Below are positions 1 to 8,100 of a stretch of 64,000 nucleotides of DNA, one piece after another. Each line of letters opens with the position of its first letter. Position 1 is the stretch's first letter. A model generated the notes under the pieces. The model was given only the letters and a program-made list of their open reading frames with translations. It had not been told where the DNA came from and did not search any database. Source of the DNA: Marinobacter pelagius. Its GTDB lineage: Bacteria > Pseudomonadota > Gammaproteobacteria > Pseudomonadales > Oleiphilaceae. The position numbers and the translations under genes are program-made. Location of the stretch: NCBI RefSeq assembly GCF_900114925.1, contig NZ_FOUR01000001.1, positions 248,001 to 312,000 of the forward strand. The letters are read 5' to 3'.

Positions 1-615
1 GGGCGGGACACCGGCTTCTTCCGCCAGCACCGCCAGGGCCAGGGCGCACAGCGGGGTATCCTCGGCCGGCTTGACCACCACCGGACAGCCGGCGGCCAGG
101 GCCGGGGCCACCTTGCGGGTGATCATGGCCACCGGGAAGTTCCAGGGCGTGATTGCCGCCACCACCCCGATGGGCTGCTTGATCACCACGATGCGCTTGT
201 CACGGCCATGGCCCGGAATCACGTCGCCATAGGCCCGCTTGGCCTCCTCGGCGAACCATTCGATGAAACTGGCGCCGTAACCCACCTCGCCCCGGGCTTC
301 CGCCAGCGGCTTGCCCTGCTCCGCGGTCATCAGCCGGGCCAGGTCTTCCTGGTTCTGCATCACCAGATCAAACCACCGGCGCAGGATACCCGCACGTTCC
401 TTGGCAGGACGGGCACGCCATTCCGGCCAGGCCGCCTCGGCCGCCTGGATGGCCTGTCGGGTATCGTCGGCGCCCATGTCCGGCACGTTGGCCAGATGTT
501 CGCCATTGGCCGGGTTGGTCACCGGCAACAGATCACCGGAACGGGCCTGGACCCATTCACCATTGATATAGGCGCTTTCGCGCAGCAGTTCCGGATTCGT
601 CAAACTGATATTCAT
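1..615 (-). CDS. gabD: NAD(P)-dependent succinate-semialdehyde dehydrogenase, N-terminal part (gene runs off the window)
   Basis: The 205 codons present are the N-terminal part of an aldehyde dehydrogenase that reads very close to E. coli GabD, which oxidises succinate semialdehyde to succinate. Visible hallmarks are the early INGEW motif, NPANGE, the MTAEQGKPLAEA stretch, the FIEWFAEEAKR segment and the TPWNFP cofactor-loop motif near residue 170. The catalytic Cys and Glu lie beyond the window edge, so activity cannot be judged. The ATG at 613-615 is preceded by a GAGGA-like ribosome site. The gene follows the TetR gene by 30 bp and may be the distal gene of the minus-strand catabolic unit. 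Another aldehyde substrate is possible. Confidence 0.85.
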   Translation of the reverse strand, partial: MNISLTNPELLRESAYINGEWVQARSGDLLPVTNPANGEHLANVPDMGADDTRQAIQAAEAAWPEWRARPAKERAGILRRWFDLVMQNQEDLARLMTAEQGKPLAEARGEVGYGASFIEWFAEEAKRAYGDVIPGHGRDKRIVVIKQPIGVVAAITPWNFPVAMITRKVAPALAAGCPVVVKPAEDTPLCALALAVLAEEAGVPP

Positions 616-645
616 CACAGTCCTCACAGGAGAGAGTCATCGCCC

Positions 646-1338
646 TCAGAGCAGATAGCTTTCAATCACATCCCTGACAAAGGCAGCATAGTCGTCAACG
701 GCCACATTCTGGTCGCGGTATTTCCGGCGCTTCAGGTACCAGTCCTGCAACAGGGCCTTGATCATCGAGGCCACCAGCCGGGCATTCCTCGGCCGGTACA
801 GGCCTGCCTCGATACCGTCCTCGATAACACCCAGGAAGATGTCCTCGATCTCCAGTTCGATGGCCACCGCATCCCGCTTCTCCGGTGCCGGCAGGGTCTT
901 CGCTTCCATGTAGGAGAAATAGAACCAGGCCCGCATCAGTTCGCTCAGGTACAGGTGCGCCTTGATCGCCGAGAACAGCTTGTCACGTACGTCATCCACC
1001 TCGCCAGTGTAGTGCAACAAAGTGCGGCGGGTGATGGTGAAGCCGTGGCTCTGGATCAGGTGGATCAGGTCGTCCTTGTTGCGAATGTAGGCATAAAGGC
1101 CGCCCATGCTCATGCCCGAGTCCGAACACAGATCCCTCAGGGTCATGGCATGGAAGCCCTTGGAATTGGCCAGTCTCAGCGTCGACTCGATGATGCGGAT
1201 CAGGTTCTTGACCGCCGTCGCCTCCTTCTTGATGCTGATCCTGTCCTTGTTCTGGCGATAAACCTCGCGGACCACATCCTCCTTGGACATGCTCAGCTCG
1301 TTGCGAAATGCCTCGTAGTTTTCAATCATTGGTACCAC
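646..1338 (-). CDS. TetR/AcrR family transcriptional regulator
   Basis: This 230-residue protein has a TetR-type DNA-binding domain at about residues 40-90: an IRIIESTLRLA helix, then GFHAMTLRDLC, then SGMSMGGLYAYIRNKDDLI. That last segment is the classical turn and recognition helix. The C-terminal two thirds are helical, as expected for a ligand-binding domain. It lies 36 bp downstream of livF in the same direction, so it is probably co-transcribed with the transporter and enzymes and feeds back on their promoter. The ligand is plausibly an acyl-CoA intermediate of the pathway, which is inference. The N-terminal extension of about 40 residues is longer than in many TetR proteins. Confidence 0.88.
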   Translation of the reverse strand: MVPMIENYEAFRNELSMSKEDVVREVYRQNKDRISIKKEATAVKNLIRIIESTLRLANSKGFHAMTLRDLCSDSGMSMGGLYAYIRNKDDLIHLIQSHGFTITRRTLLHYTGEVDDVRDKLFSAIKAHLYLSELMRAWFYFSYMEAKTLPAPEKRDAVAIELEIEDIFLGVIEDGIEAGLYRPRNARLVASMIKALLQDWYLKRRKYRDQNVAVDDYAAFVRDVIESYLL

Positions 1339-1374
1339 GCCTGTCTGCTCCTGCGGCGGGGATTATAAGTCAGA

Positions 1375-2079
1375 TCACGCCACCGACAGGAAGCGGTCCT
1401 GGGTTGCCTGATCTCTACGCAACTCATCGCTGGGTGCCTCGTGCACCACCTGCCCTTTTTCAAGAATGTACGCCCTGCGGGCATGCTTGAGGGCGAACTG
1501 TACGCTCTGGTCAGTGAACAGAATGGTGGTGGTCTTGCTGAGGTCGTCGATCAGCTCACCGATCTGCTGCACAATAACCGGCGCCAGCCCTTCGTTGGGC
1601 TCATCCAGCAGCAACAGCCGCGGCTGGATCATCAGGGACCGGGCCACCGCCAGCATCTGCTGCTGGCCACCGGAAAGCGTGGCGCCATCCTGATCGGCCC
1701 GCTCACCCAGCATCTCGTACTTATCGAGGATGCCATCCACGGTCCAGCGCGCGGCACTGCCCTTGCGCTGGTAGGCAGCCACATCCAGATTCTCCCGCAC
1801 CGTCAGGCCCGGAAAAATCCGCCGGTCTTCCGGCACATAACCGATACCGGCCCGGGCAATCTTATGGGCCGGCAGACCGTGGATAGGCTTGCCATCAAAG
1901 ATCACCTCGCCGGATCGCGGCGGTGTCAGGCCCATGATGCTTTTCAGGGTCGTACTCTTGCCGGCACCATTCCGTCCCAGAATGCACACGGTCTCGCCCT
2001 CGTCCAGTTGCAGCGTGACACCTTGAAGCGCCTGGCTCTCGCCGTAGAAGGTCTGGATATTGCGAACATCAAGAATCAT
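1375..2079 (-). CDS. livF: Liv-type (HAAT) ABC transporter ATP-binding protein, LivF-like
   Basis: A cytoplasmic ATPase of 234 residues, the normal LivF length. Walker A is GRNGAGKST near residue 35, the signature is LSGGQQQML near residue 136, and Walker B is LLLLDEPNEG. It energises uptake together with LivG and the two permeases. Its ATG overlaps the livG stop codon as ATGA, implying translational coupling. The family moves branched-chain amino acids but also amides, urea, aromatic acids and other carboxylates. Because the neighbours are acyl-CoA enzymes, a carboxylic acid substrate is more likely here than an amino acid. Confidence 0.93.
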   Translation of the reverse strand: MILDVRNIQTFYGESQALQGVTLQLDEGETVCILGRNGAGKSTTLKSIMGLTPPRSGEVIFDGKPIHGLPAHKIARAGIGYVPEDRRIFPGLTVRENLDVAAYQRKGSAARWTVDGILDKYEMLGERADQDGATLSGGQQQMLAVARSLMIQPRLLLLDEPNEGLAPVIVQQIGELIDDLSKTTTILFTDQSVQFALKHARRAYILEKGQVVHEAPSDELRRDQATQDRFLSVA

Positions 2080-2858
2080 GGGTTGGCCTCCTCGACCGCT
2101 TCCTCTTCTTCCTCACCCAGGTAGGCGACACGAACCTCCGGATGGTTCTTCACTTCCTCCGGAGTGCCGGCAAACAGTTTCTCGCCGCGATGCATGACCA
2201 GGATGCGGTCGGCCAGATTGAACACCACGTCCATATCATGCTCGGTGATCAGGAAGGTGTAATCACCACTGTCCGCCAGGCTCTTGACCAGCTTGGTGGT
2301 GCGCCGGGTCTCGTCCGGGGTCATGCCGGCGGTGGGCTCGTCCAGCAGCACCAGCTTGGGCTGTGTTGCCAGCACCATGGCAATTTCCAGCAAGCGCTTG
2401 TCACCGTAACTGATGACCTCGGCCCGCTGATCCTTCAGACCGTCAATGCCCAGCCGTTTCAGATACTCCACGGCTTCCTGCTGGATCCCGGTATTTCGGG
2501 AGGCAATATTGAACAGCTTGCGGCTGTGACCATGGTAGGCCGAGAGCACCACTTCCACGTTCTCCTGAACGGTCATCTCAGGGAAGATGTTGTTGATCTG
2601 GAACGAACGGGACACCCCCAGCCGACTGATCTTGTGCGGCGGCAGCCCGGTGATGTCCTGGCCGTCCAGGGTGATCTTGCCCTCGGTCGGCAGCATCCGC
2701 CCGGACACCATGTTGTAGAAGGTGGTCTTGCCGGCGCCATTGGGACCGATGATGGCAATGGTTTCCTTCGGCATGACTTCCAGGTTGATACCGTTGACTG
2801 CGTGGACACCACCAAAACGCTTGGTGAGGTTTTCTATGGTCAGGATTGGCTTGCTCAT
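2076..2858 (-). CDS. livG: Liv-type ABC transporter ATP-binding protein, LivG-like
   Basis: The second ATPase of the transporter (260 residues from the chosen start). Walker A is GPNGAGKTT, the LivG-type degenerate signature is ISYGDKRLLEIA, and Walker B is LVLLDEPTAG. The C-terminal extension typical of LivG is present and ends in an unusually acidic run of Glu residues. I chose the ATG at 2858 because GGAGG sits at normal spacing and the start forms an ATGA overlap with the livM stop. An in-frame start 18 bp upstream would lie inside livM and has no better ribosome site. Confidence 0.92.
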   Translation of the reverse strand: MSKPILTIENLTKRFGGVHAVNGINLEVMPKETIAIIGPNGAGKTTFYNMVSGRMLPTEGKITLDGQDITGLPPHKISRLGVSRSFQINNIFPEMTVQENVEVVLSAYHGHSRKLFNIASRNTGIQQEAVEYLKRLGIDGLKDQRAEVISYGDKRLLEIAMVLATQPKLVLLDEPTAGMTPDETRRTTKLVKSLADSGDYTFLITEHDMDVVFNLADRILVMHRGEKLFAGTPEEVKNHPEVRVAYLGEEEEEAVEEANP

Positions 2859-3802
2859 TTCTTCACCTCCGTCCACCAGTCAAGGGCGGTACCCAGCAGA
2901 CCCTTACGGAAGAAAATCACCATCATCGCGAGGATGATGCCCAGAACCAGCATCCAGGACTCGGTGTAGCTGGTGATCCAGGTTTCCAGCAGCACGAACA
3001 CCGCGGAGCCGACGAATGGTCCCAGGAAATAGCCGGTGCCACCGAGAATGGCCATCAGAACCGGTTCGGCGGACATGGACCAGTGCAGCAGCTCCGGACT
3101 GGCCACCCGCAGGAACGGGGCAATCAGGCCACCGGCGAGACCGGCAAAGGTACCGGCAATGACAAACGCCACCAGGCGGTAGGTACGCACATTCAGACCG
3201 GCGAAGGACACCCGCTCCGGGTTCTGGCGGATCGCCTTGAGGATCATGCCGAAGGAACTGCGGCAGATCAGGTACAGCACCACCGCGGCAATGGCGACGA
3301 TGGCCAGCACCACATGGTAGTAGACCGCCGGGTTACCCAGGGTCAGGTCCAGGCCAAGGCCGAAGGAGCCCAGGGTGAAACCGGCCAGGCCGTCACTGCC
3401 GTTGGTCACGGAGCGCCACTGGTAGGCGATGGCGAACACCATCATGCCGAACGCCAGGGTCAGCATGGCGAAGTAGACCTCGTTGAGGCGGACGCTGAGG
3501 AAGCCGATCACCAGGGCCAGCAGCGCGGAAGCGCCCATGGACACCAGCAAACAGGCCAGGAATGGCCACTCCAGGTGGATCAGCACCAGCGCCGTGGCGT
3601 AGGAACCGATGCCGAAGAAGGCTGCGTGCCCGAAACTGAGCATGCCGGTGTAGCCGAAGATCAGGTTGAAACTGGCCGCGAACAGGCCAAGGATCAGGAT
3701 CTCGGTGAGGATGAATATGTAAAAGTAGGAGGCAATCCAGGGCACCGCAATCAACCCCGCGATCACCACGGCCAGAAGGCCCATCAGAATCTTGGTCTTC
3801 AT
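2855..3802 (-). CDS. livM: Liv-type ABC transporter permease, LivM-like
   Basis: A 315-residue polytopic inner-membrane protein with about eight to nine hydrophobic segments starting at residue 8. The LivM family signature FGYTGMLSFGHAAFFGIGSY lies near residue 50, and the ABC-contact loop RQNPERVSFAGLNV is in the central part. It pairs with the LivH-like subunit to form the pore. Start and stop both overlap neighbours by four bases, so livH, livM, livG and livF are translationally coupled. Confidence 0.92.
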   Translation of the reverse strand: MKTKILMGLLAVVIAGLIAVPWIASYFYIFILTEILILGLFAASFNLIFGYTGMLSFGHAAFFGIGSYATALVLIHLEWPFLACLLVSMGASALLALVIGFLSVRLNEVYFAMLTLAFGMMVFAIAYQWRSVTNGSDGLAGFTLGSFGLGLDLTLGNPAVYYHVVLAIVAIAAVVLYLICRSSFGMILKAIRQNPERVSFAGLNVRTYRLVAFVIAGTFAGLAGGLIAPFLRVASPELLHWSMSAEPVLMAILGGTGYFLGPFVGSAVFVLLETWITSYTESWMLVLGIILAMMVIFFRKGLLGTALDWWTEVKK

Positions 3803-4668
3803 GCGGTCGCCCCCTTGCCCATGATGCCATTGGGTTTGAACAACAGAACCAGCGCCATGCCAAGGAACGGCAGCAGCAGGTTCACTTCCGGCAGATAGCG
3901 GCCACCAAAGCCGTGAATCAGGCCGAGGACGATGGCGCCGAGCAGTGCGCCCGGGAAACTGCCCAGGCCGCCGATGACCACCACAATGAAGGACTCGATG
4001 ATGATCTTGTCACCCATGCCCGGGTCCAGGGCCCGCATCGGCGCTGCCACCACGCCACCAACGGCGGCCAGCCAGGCCCCGAAGGCGAACACGCCGGTGA
4101 CCACCATGCGGGTGTTGATGCACAGGGCTTCGGCCATGTCCCGGTCCAGTGCCGCCGCGCGCATGATGCGACCCACGCGGGTGCGATTGAACAGGTACCA
4201 GAGCCCCGCCAGCAACAGCAGGCCGATGACAATCACGAACAGGCTGTAAGTGGCCACGGAACTGCCCAACAGCTGCACCGAGCCGGACAGCAACTGAGGC
4301 GGCTGGACCACCTGGATGCCGCTACCCCAGATGGTGCGGACACTCTCGTTGATGATCAGCAGGATCGCGAAGGTCAGCAGCAGGCTGTCCGCCACGTCCC
4401 GGCTGTAGATGAATCGCAACAGCACCCGATCGATGATGACGGCCAGGATGGCCACACCGATTGGTGCCAGTAACAGGGCTGCCCAGAAGGGCATTCCCAC
4501 AAGATTGATCAGGGTGAACGCCAGATAGGCTCCCAGCATGTAGAGAGCCCCGTGGGCAAAGTTAATGATGTTCAGAACACCGAACACGATATTCAGACCC
4601 ACTGCGATGATGAATAGCAGCAGCCCGATATCGAGACTGTTCAGCAACGCCGCTCCGATGCCAGACAT
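3799..4668 (-). CDS. livH: Liv-type ABC transporter permease, LivH-like
   Basis: A 289-residue inner-membrane permease with many hydrophobic helices. The LivH signature FGVLNIINFAHGALYMLGAY is near residue 28, the loop RAAALDRDMAEALCINTR is the likely ATPase contact, and VVVIGGLGSFPGALLGA lies near the C-terminal third. It follows the binding-protein gene after 76 bp that contain a strong hairpin. Substrate identity comes from context only. Confidence 0.92.
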   Translation of the reverse strand: MSGIGAALLNSLDIGLLLFIIAVGLNIVFGVLNIINFAHGALYMLGAYLAFTLINLVGMPFWAALLLAPIGVAILAVIIDRVLLRFIYSRDVADSLLLTFAILLIINESVRTIWGSGIQVVQPPQLLSGSVQLLGSSVATYSLFVIVIGLLLLAGLWYLFNRTRVGRIMRAAALDRDMAEALCINTRMVVTGVFAFGAWLAAVGGVVAAPMRALDPGMGDKIIIESFIVVVIGGLGSFPGALLGAIVLGLIHGFGGRYLPEVNLLLPFLGMALVLLFKPNGIMGKGATA

Positions 4669-4697
4669 GGATTACCTCATTAGGTTAGGGCCGGTTA

Positions 4698-4721
4698 CGT
4701 GGCGCCCCGGAGGGCGCCACG
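4698..4721 (-). terminator. Strong GC hairpin between binding-protein gene and livH
   Basis: A perfect 10-bp inverted repeat, CGTGGCGCCC and GGGCGCCACG, is separated by a four-base loop. No T-run follows on the minus strand, so it is more likely a partial attenuator or a 3' mRNA stabiliser for the binding-protein transcript than a full terminator. This would fit the usual excess of binding protein over permease. Confidence 0.6.
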
Positions 4722-4744
4722 GCAAGCTGTTGAAAAGGTTCAGA

Positions 4745-5968
4745 TCAGAGCTTGCATCCGGTCTCTTCGATGGTGCGGGCTACTTCTTCACCGTCAAAGA
4801 TCTGCAGGTTGGTCAGGGTCCGGATACCGTGCTCTGGATGCATCGGGCCGGAAACACCCCAGTTCGGGCTGACCATGGCCTGGTTATCGCCTTTGCGGAA
4901 AGTCACCGTACCGTTCGGGGCTTCCATGCTCATGCCACTGAGGGCCTTGGCCACAGCCGGACCCTCGGTGGTTCCGGCCGCTTCCATCGCCTGCTTGTAG
5001 GCATAGATGGCAGCGTAGGCACCCTCGGCGTTATAGCTCGGCGGATTGCCGTAGGCATCGATGTAGGCCTTCACGAAACGGTCGTTGATGTCGTTGTCGT
5101 AGGCCTCGTACCAGTAGCGGGTGGACAGGTGCACACCCTCGGGCATTTCCTCACCCAGGGCGGACAGCACTTCGGTGGCCGCACCGACGGTGAACATGAG
5201 CTCCATGTCCTTCTCGAAGAAGCCACGGTTATTGGCCTGACGGATGAAGTTGACCAGGTCACCACCCCAGACGGAAATCAGCACACCCTCGGCATCGGAG
5301 TTCATTACCCTGTCAATGAACGGGGTGAAGTCCTCGGCACCGAAGCGCGGGAAGTTGGTCTCGGACATCAGGTTCACGTCCGGTTTGATGTCCTTGAGGT
5401 AGTTACCGAAGAACTCCCAGGACTGGTGACCGAAGGCGTAGTCCGGACCGATGGTGGTCCAGTTGGTGGCATCGGTTTCCGCCGCCACCATCGCCGCTGC
5501 CTTCATGTTCTGGGCCACGTTGACGCTGATGCGGTAGGTGAACGGGTTACACAGCTTGCCGGTGACATCAGGCGTGGCCGCGTGGGTGATGATCAGCGGC
5601 TTCTGCAGCTCCGGCATGGTCGGCACCATGCCCTGGGCCACACCCGAGCTGTCCAGGCCCACCAGAGCGTCTGCCCCTTCGGAGTAGACCAGCTTGCGGG
5701 CGGCCTGGATGGCCACCGAGGCCTTGCCCTGGCTGTCCTCGTAGATCATTTCCACCTGCCGGCCGAGAATACCCCCGGAGGCATTGATTTCATTGACCGC
5801 CAGATCAATGCCCTTCTGGGCAAACTCACCGTAGGTGGCAGCACTGCCGGAAAGGATGTAGAGGCCGCCGATCCGGATCGGATCCTCGGCATAGCTGGTC
5901 CCGGCGGTAGTCAGGGTCGCGGCTGCGGTCATCGCAACCAGCAGTTTCTTCATGCTTGTTTTCTTCAT
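4745..5968 (-). CDS. Liv-type ABC transporter periplasmic substrate-binding protein
   Basis: A 407-residue exported protein with a clear signal peptide (Lys-rich start, AAATLTTAGTSYA, cleavage before EDPIRIG). It is a type I periplasmic-binding fold: IRIGGLYILSGSAATYGEFAQKG at the N-terminus and INASGGILGR near residue 65 are family hallmarks. It would capture the substrate for the LivHMGF-like complex. It sits between the acyl-CoA synthetase gene and the permease genes, so its ligand is probably the acid activated by that synthetase. The ligand itself cannot be read from the sequence. Confidence 0.9.
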   Translation of the reverse strand: MKKTSMKKLLVAMTAAATLTTAGTSYAEDPIRIGGLYILSGSAATYGEFAQKGIDLAVNEINASGGILGRQVEMIYEDSQGKASVAIQAARKLVYSEGADALVGLDSSGVAQGMVPTMPELQKPLIITHAATPDVTGKLCNPFTYRISVNVAQNMKAAAMVAAETDATNWTTIGPDYAFGHQSWEFFGNYLKDIKPDVNLMSETNFPRFGAEDFTPFIDRVMNSDAEGVLISVWGGDLVNFIRQANNRGFFEKDMELMFTVGAATEVLSALGEEMPEGVHLSTRYWYEAYDNDINDRFVKAYIDAYGNPPSYNAEGAYAAIYAYKQAMEAAGTTEGPAVAKALSGMSMEAPNGTVTFRKGDNQAMVSPNWGVSGPMHPEHGIRTLTNLQIFDGEEVARTIEETGCKL

Positions 5969-6078
5969 GGTATTGCTCCTGCGTTCTTGTCTTTGTTGTC
6001 ACTGGAACTGTCAGGCCCGTTACATCGGGGCCCGTTGTCGTGGGTCTGAATGCGTTGTTCGCGCTATCGCAACCTCCT

Positions 6079-6094
6079 GCTGACCATGGTCAGC
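6079..6094. repeat. 16-bp perfect palindrome between acyl-CoA synthetase and binding-protein genes
   Basis: GCTGACCATGGTCAGC is its own reverse complement. It lies just past the stop codon of the acyl-CoA synthetase gene and about 110 bp upstream of the binding-protein start. It may be a regulator site or a small RNA hairpin. It does not resemble the CGAGCGCTCG palindrome at the head of the unit. Confidence 0.45.
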
Positions 6095-6098
6095 CCAA

Positions 6099-7712
6099 TC
6101 ATCGGGACAGGGAGTCCCGGAGAATGTTCTTGCGGATCTTGCCGGTGGCAGTCTTGGGCAGCTCGCCCAGCACCACCTTCCTCGGCGCCTTGAAGTGCGC
6201 CATGTTGTCCCGGCAAAAGGCAATGATGTCCTCGGCGGTCAGCTCGTCACCGTCATCAATGGGATTGACGAAGGCACAGGGCACCTCGCCCCACTTCTCG
6301 TCGGGCATGGCCACCACCGCCGCTTCTGAGACTTTCGGGTGCCGGTAGAGCACTTCCTCCACCTCGAGGCTGGAGATGTTCTCGCCGCCGGAGATGATCA
6401 CGTCCTTGGCCCGGTCCCGGATTTCAACGTAGCGGTCGGGGTGCATGACCGCCAGGTCACCGGTGTGAAACCAGCCATCCCGGAAGGCCTTGTCGGTAGC
6501 GTCCGGGTTCTTGAGATAGCCCTTCATCACGGTGTTGCCCCGGATGCAGATCTCACCCATGGTCCTGCCATCGGCCGGTACCGGCTCACCACTGGCCATA
6601 TCGAGGATGTCTACGTCGTCCAGGCCATGGGTGGGCACGCCCTGGCGGGACATTTTCACGGCCCTCTCTTCCAGGGGCAGCGCCTGCCATTCCGGCTGAG
6701 GCACGCACAGGGTGGACGGACCAAAGGTTTCGGTCAGGCCGTAAAGGTGAGTGATCTCGAAACCGATTTCCTCCGCCTTGCGGATCACGGCGCTGGGGGG
6801 CGCGGCGCCACCCAGGGCGAATCGCGCGCGCCGTGAGAGAGTCAGGTTCTCACGACCGAGATCCTGCACCAGCATGTTCATGACCACCGGGGCGCCACAC
6901 ATGTGGGTCACGCCGTATTCCTCGATCCGGCGATAGATCTCCCGAGTATCCACTTCCCGCAGGCAGACATGGGTGCCGCCGACGGCGGTGATCGCCCAGG
7001 TGTAGGCCCAGCCGTTGCAGTGGAACATGGGCAGGGTCCACAGGTAGACGGTCTCGGCGGTCATGTCGAAGGCCATGGCGTTCGACATGGCGGCCAGGTA
7101 GGCACCGCGATGGTGGTAGACCACGCCCTTGGGATTGCCGGTGGTGCCGGAGGTGTAGTTCAGGGTGATGGCATCCCACTCGTCGTCCGGCTGCGACCAC
7201 GATGCCTCCGGGTCACCCTCCGCGAGCAGGGACTCATAATCCAGTTCCGCCAGTCCTTCGCTGGCGCCGGCCTTGCGTTCGATGGCCACCAGCAGTGGCG
7301 GCACCTCGAGCTCGGCAATCGCCGCCCGGACCTGGTTTTCCCACTGGGTGTCGTAGAACAGCACCCGCGCCTCACCGTGGGCGAGGATGAACGAGAGAGT
7401 GCCGGCGTCCAGACGGATATTCATGGCGTTGAGCACCGCCCCGGCCATGGGCACCGAGTAGTGGGACTCGAGCATTTCATGGCTGTTCGGGCACAGGATC
7501 GCTACCGTGTCGCCGGGGACAATACCCCGGGCGCGCAGGGCATCCGTCATCTGCCGGCAACGGCGATACAGATCCCGGTAGGACAGGCTCATGTCATCGT
7601 CGATGACCGCCTGCTTGTCCGGGTAGACCCGCGCCGACCGCTGCAGCAGAGTCAGCGGGGTCAGGGCGGAATGGTTGGCGGCGGTCTTGTTCAGGTTCTT
7701 GTACTTGTTCAT
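6099..7712 (-). CDS. AMP-forming acyl-CoA synthetase (LvaE-like candidate)
   Basis: A 537-residue adenylate-forming ligase that would activate a free carboxylic acid to its CoA thioester using ATP. Motifs seen: the P-loop YTSGTTGNPKGVVYHH near residue 185, YGLTET near residue 315, HTGDLA near residue 410, and the C-terminal hinge and Lys region (KDVIISGGENISS, then TATGKIRK at the end). The overall pattern is that of the medium-chain or short-chain fatty-acid ligase branch. It lies 25 bp after the DUF6285 gene. In the Lva pathway LvaE makes the CoA ester of levulinate, and this protein would play that role. The exact acid is inferred only from context. Confidence 0.9.
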   Translation of the reverse strand: MNKYKNLNKTAANHSALTPLTLLQRSARVYPDKQAVIDDDMSLSYRDLYRRCRQMTDALRARGIVPGDTVAILCPNSHEMLESHYSVPMAGAVLNAMNIRLDAGTLSFILAHGEARVLFYDTQWENQVRAAIAELEVPPLLVAIERKAGASEGLAELDYESLLAEGDPEASWSQPDDEWDAITLNYTSGTTGNPKGVVYHHRGAYLAAMSNAMAFDMTAETVYLWTLPMFHCNGWAYTWAITAVGGTHVCLREVDTREIYRRIEEYGVTHMCGAPVVMNMLVQDLGRENLTLSRRARFALGGAAPPSAVIRKAEEIGFEITHLYGLTETFGPSTLCVPQPEWQALPLEERAVKMSRQGVPTHGLDDVDILDMASGEPVPADGRTMGEICIRGNTVMKGYLKNPDATDKAFRDGWFHTGDLAVMHPDRYVEIRDRAKDVIISGGENISSLEVEEVLYRHPKVSEAAVVAMPDEKWGEVPCAFVNPIDDGDELTAEDIIAFCRDNMAHFKAPRKVVLGELPKTATGKIRKNILRDSLSR

Positions 7713-7737
7713 ATCGCACCGTGTTGGACTGTCCGGA

Positions 7738-8100
7738 TTACTTCAGAAAGCCCGGATTGTTGATTCGCAACCGGGCCTCCGTCATGCCCTTCAGAACCGA
7801 TCTCAGTTCCGGATCATCGCCATCGAGCCGGCGGTCACGGAGGGCCCGGGCGAGAGTCTGCTCACCCTGTGAAGGGTCATCCGGCAACTGGTGTCCGGCC
7901 AGGAATTGCGACAGCGACCGGTCGGTGGCGTCAGGCTCACCCTGCGCCCGCTGCTCGATCTCCCGGATGGCCATGCCCATGGCGTTGGCGATCATCAGGG
8001 CCTGGTATTTCTGTTCCCCCGCCAGATCCGGTACCAGGGAATCCAGCAACACCTGGCGGGCCTCGGTCAGCAGGTCGCGGCTATCCGGCTCGTTGATCAT
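7738..8100 (-). CDS. DUF6285 family small protein (LvaB-like kinase partner)
   Basis: A 120-residue soluble protein without signal peptide or membrane segment. The pattern LLTEARQVLLDSLVP, then KYQALMIANAMGMAIREIE, fits the DUF6285 family, whose members sit next to APH-type kinases and acyl-CoA dehydrogenases. In P. putida the counterpart LvaB is needed by the kinase LvaA to phosphorylate 4-hydroxyacyl-CoA. The start overlaps the kinase stop by four bases and has a GGAGG site, implying tight stoichiometry. Family assignment is by pattern recall. Confidence 0.75.
   Translation of the reverse strand: MINEPDSRDLLTEARQVLLDSLVPDLAGEQKYQALMIANAMGMAIREIEQRAQGEPDATDRSLSQFLAGHQLPDDPSQGEQTLARALRDRRLDGDDPELRSVLKGMTEARLRINNPGFLK

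Noticed and set aside
208-1368. 386-residue open frame on the plus strand across gabD and the TetR gene
   Set aside because: It is antisense to two clear genes, has a His/Gln/Gly-rich composition typical of a shadow frame, and has no recognisable domain.
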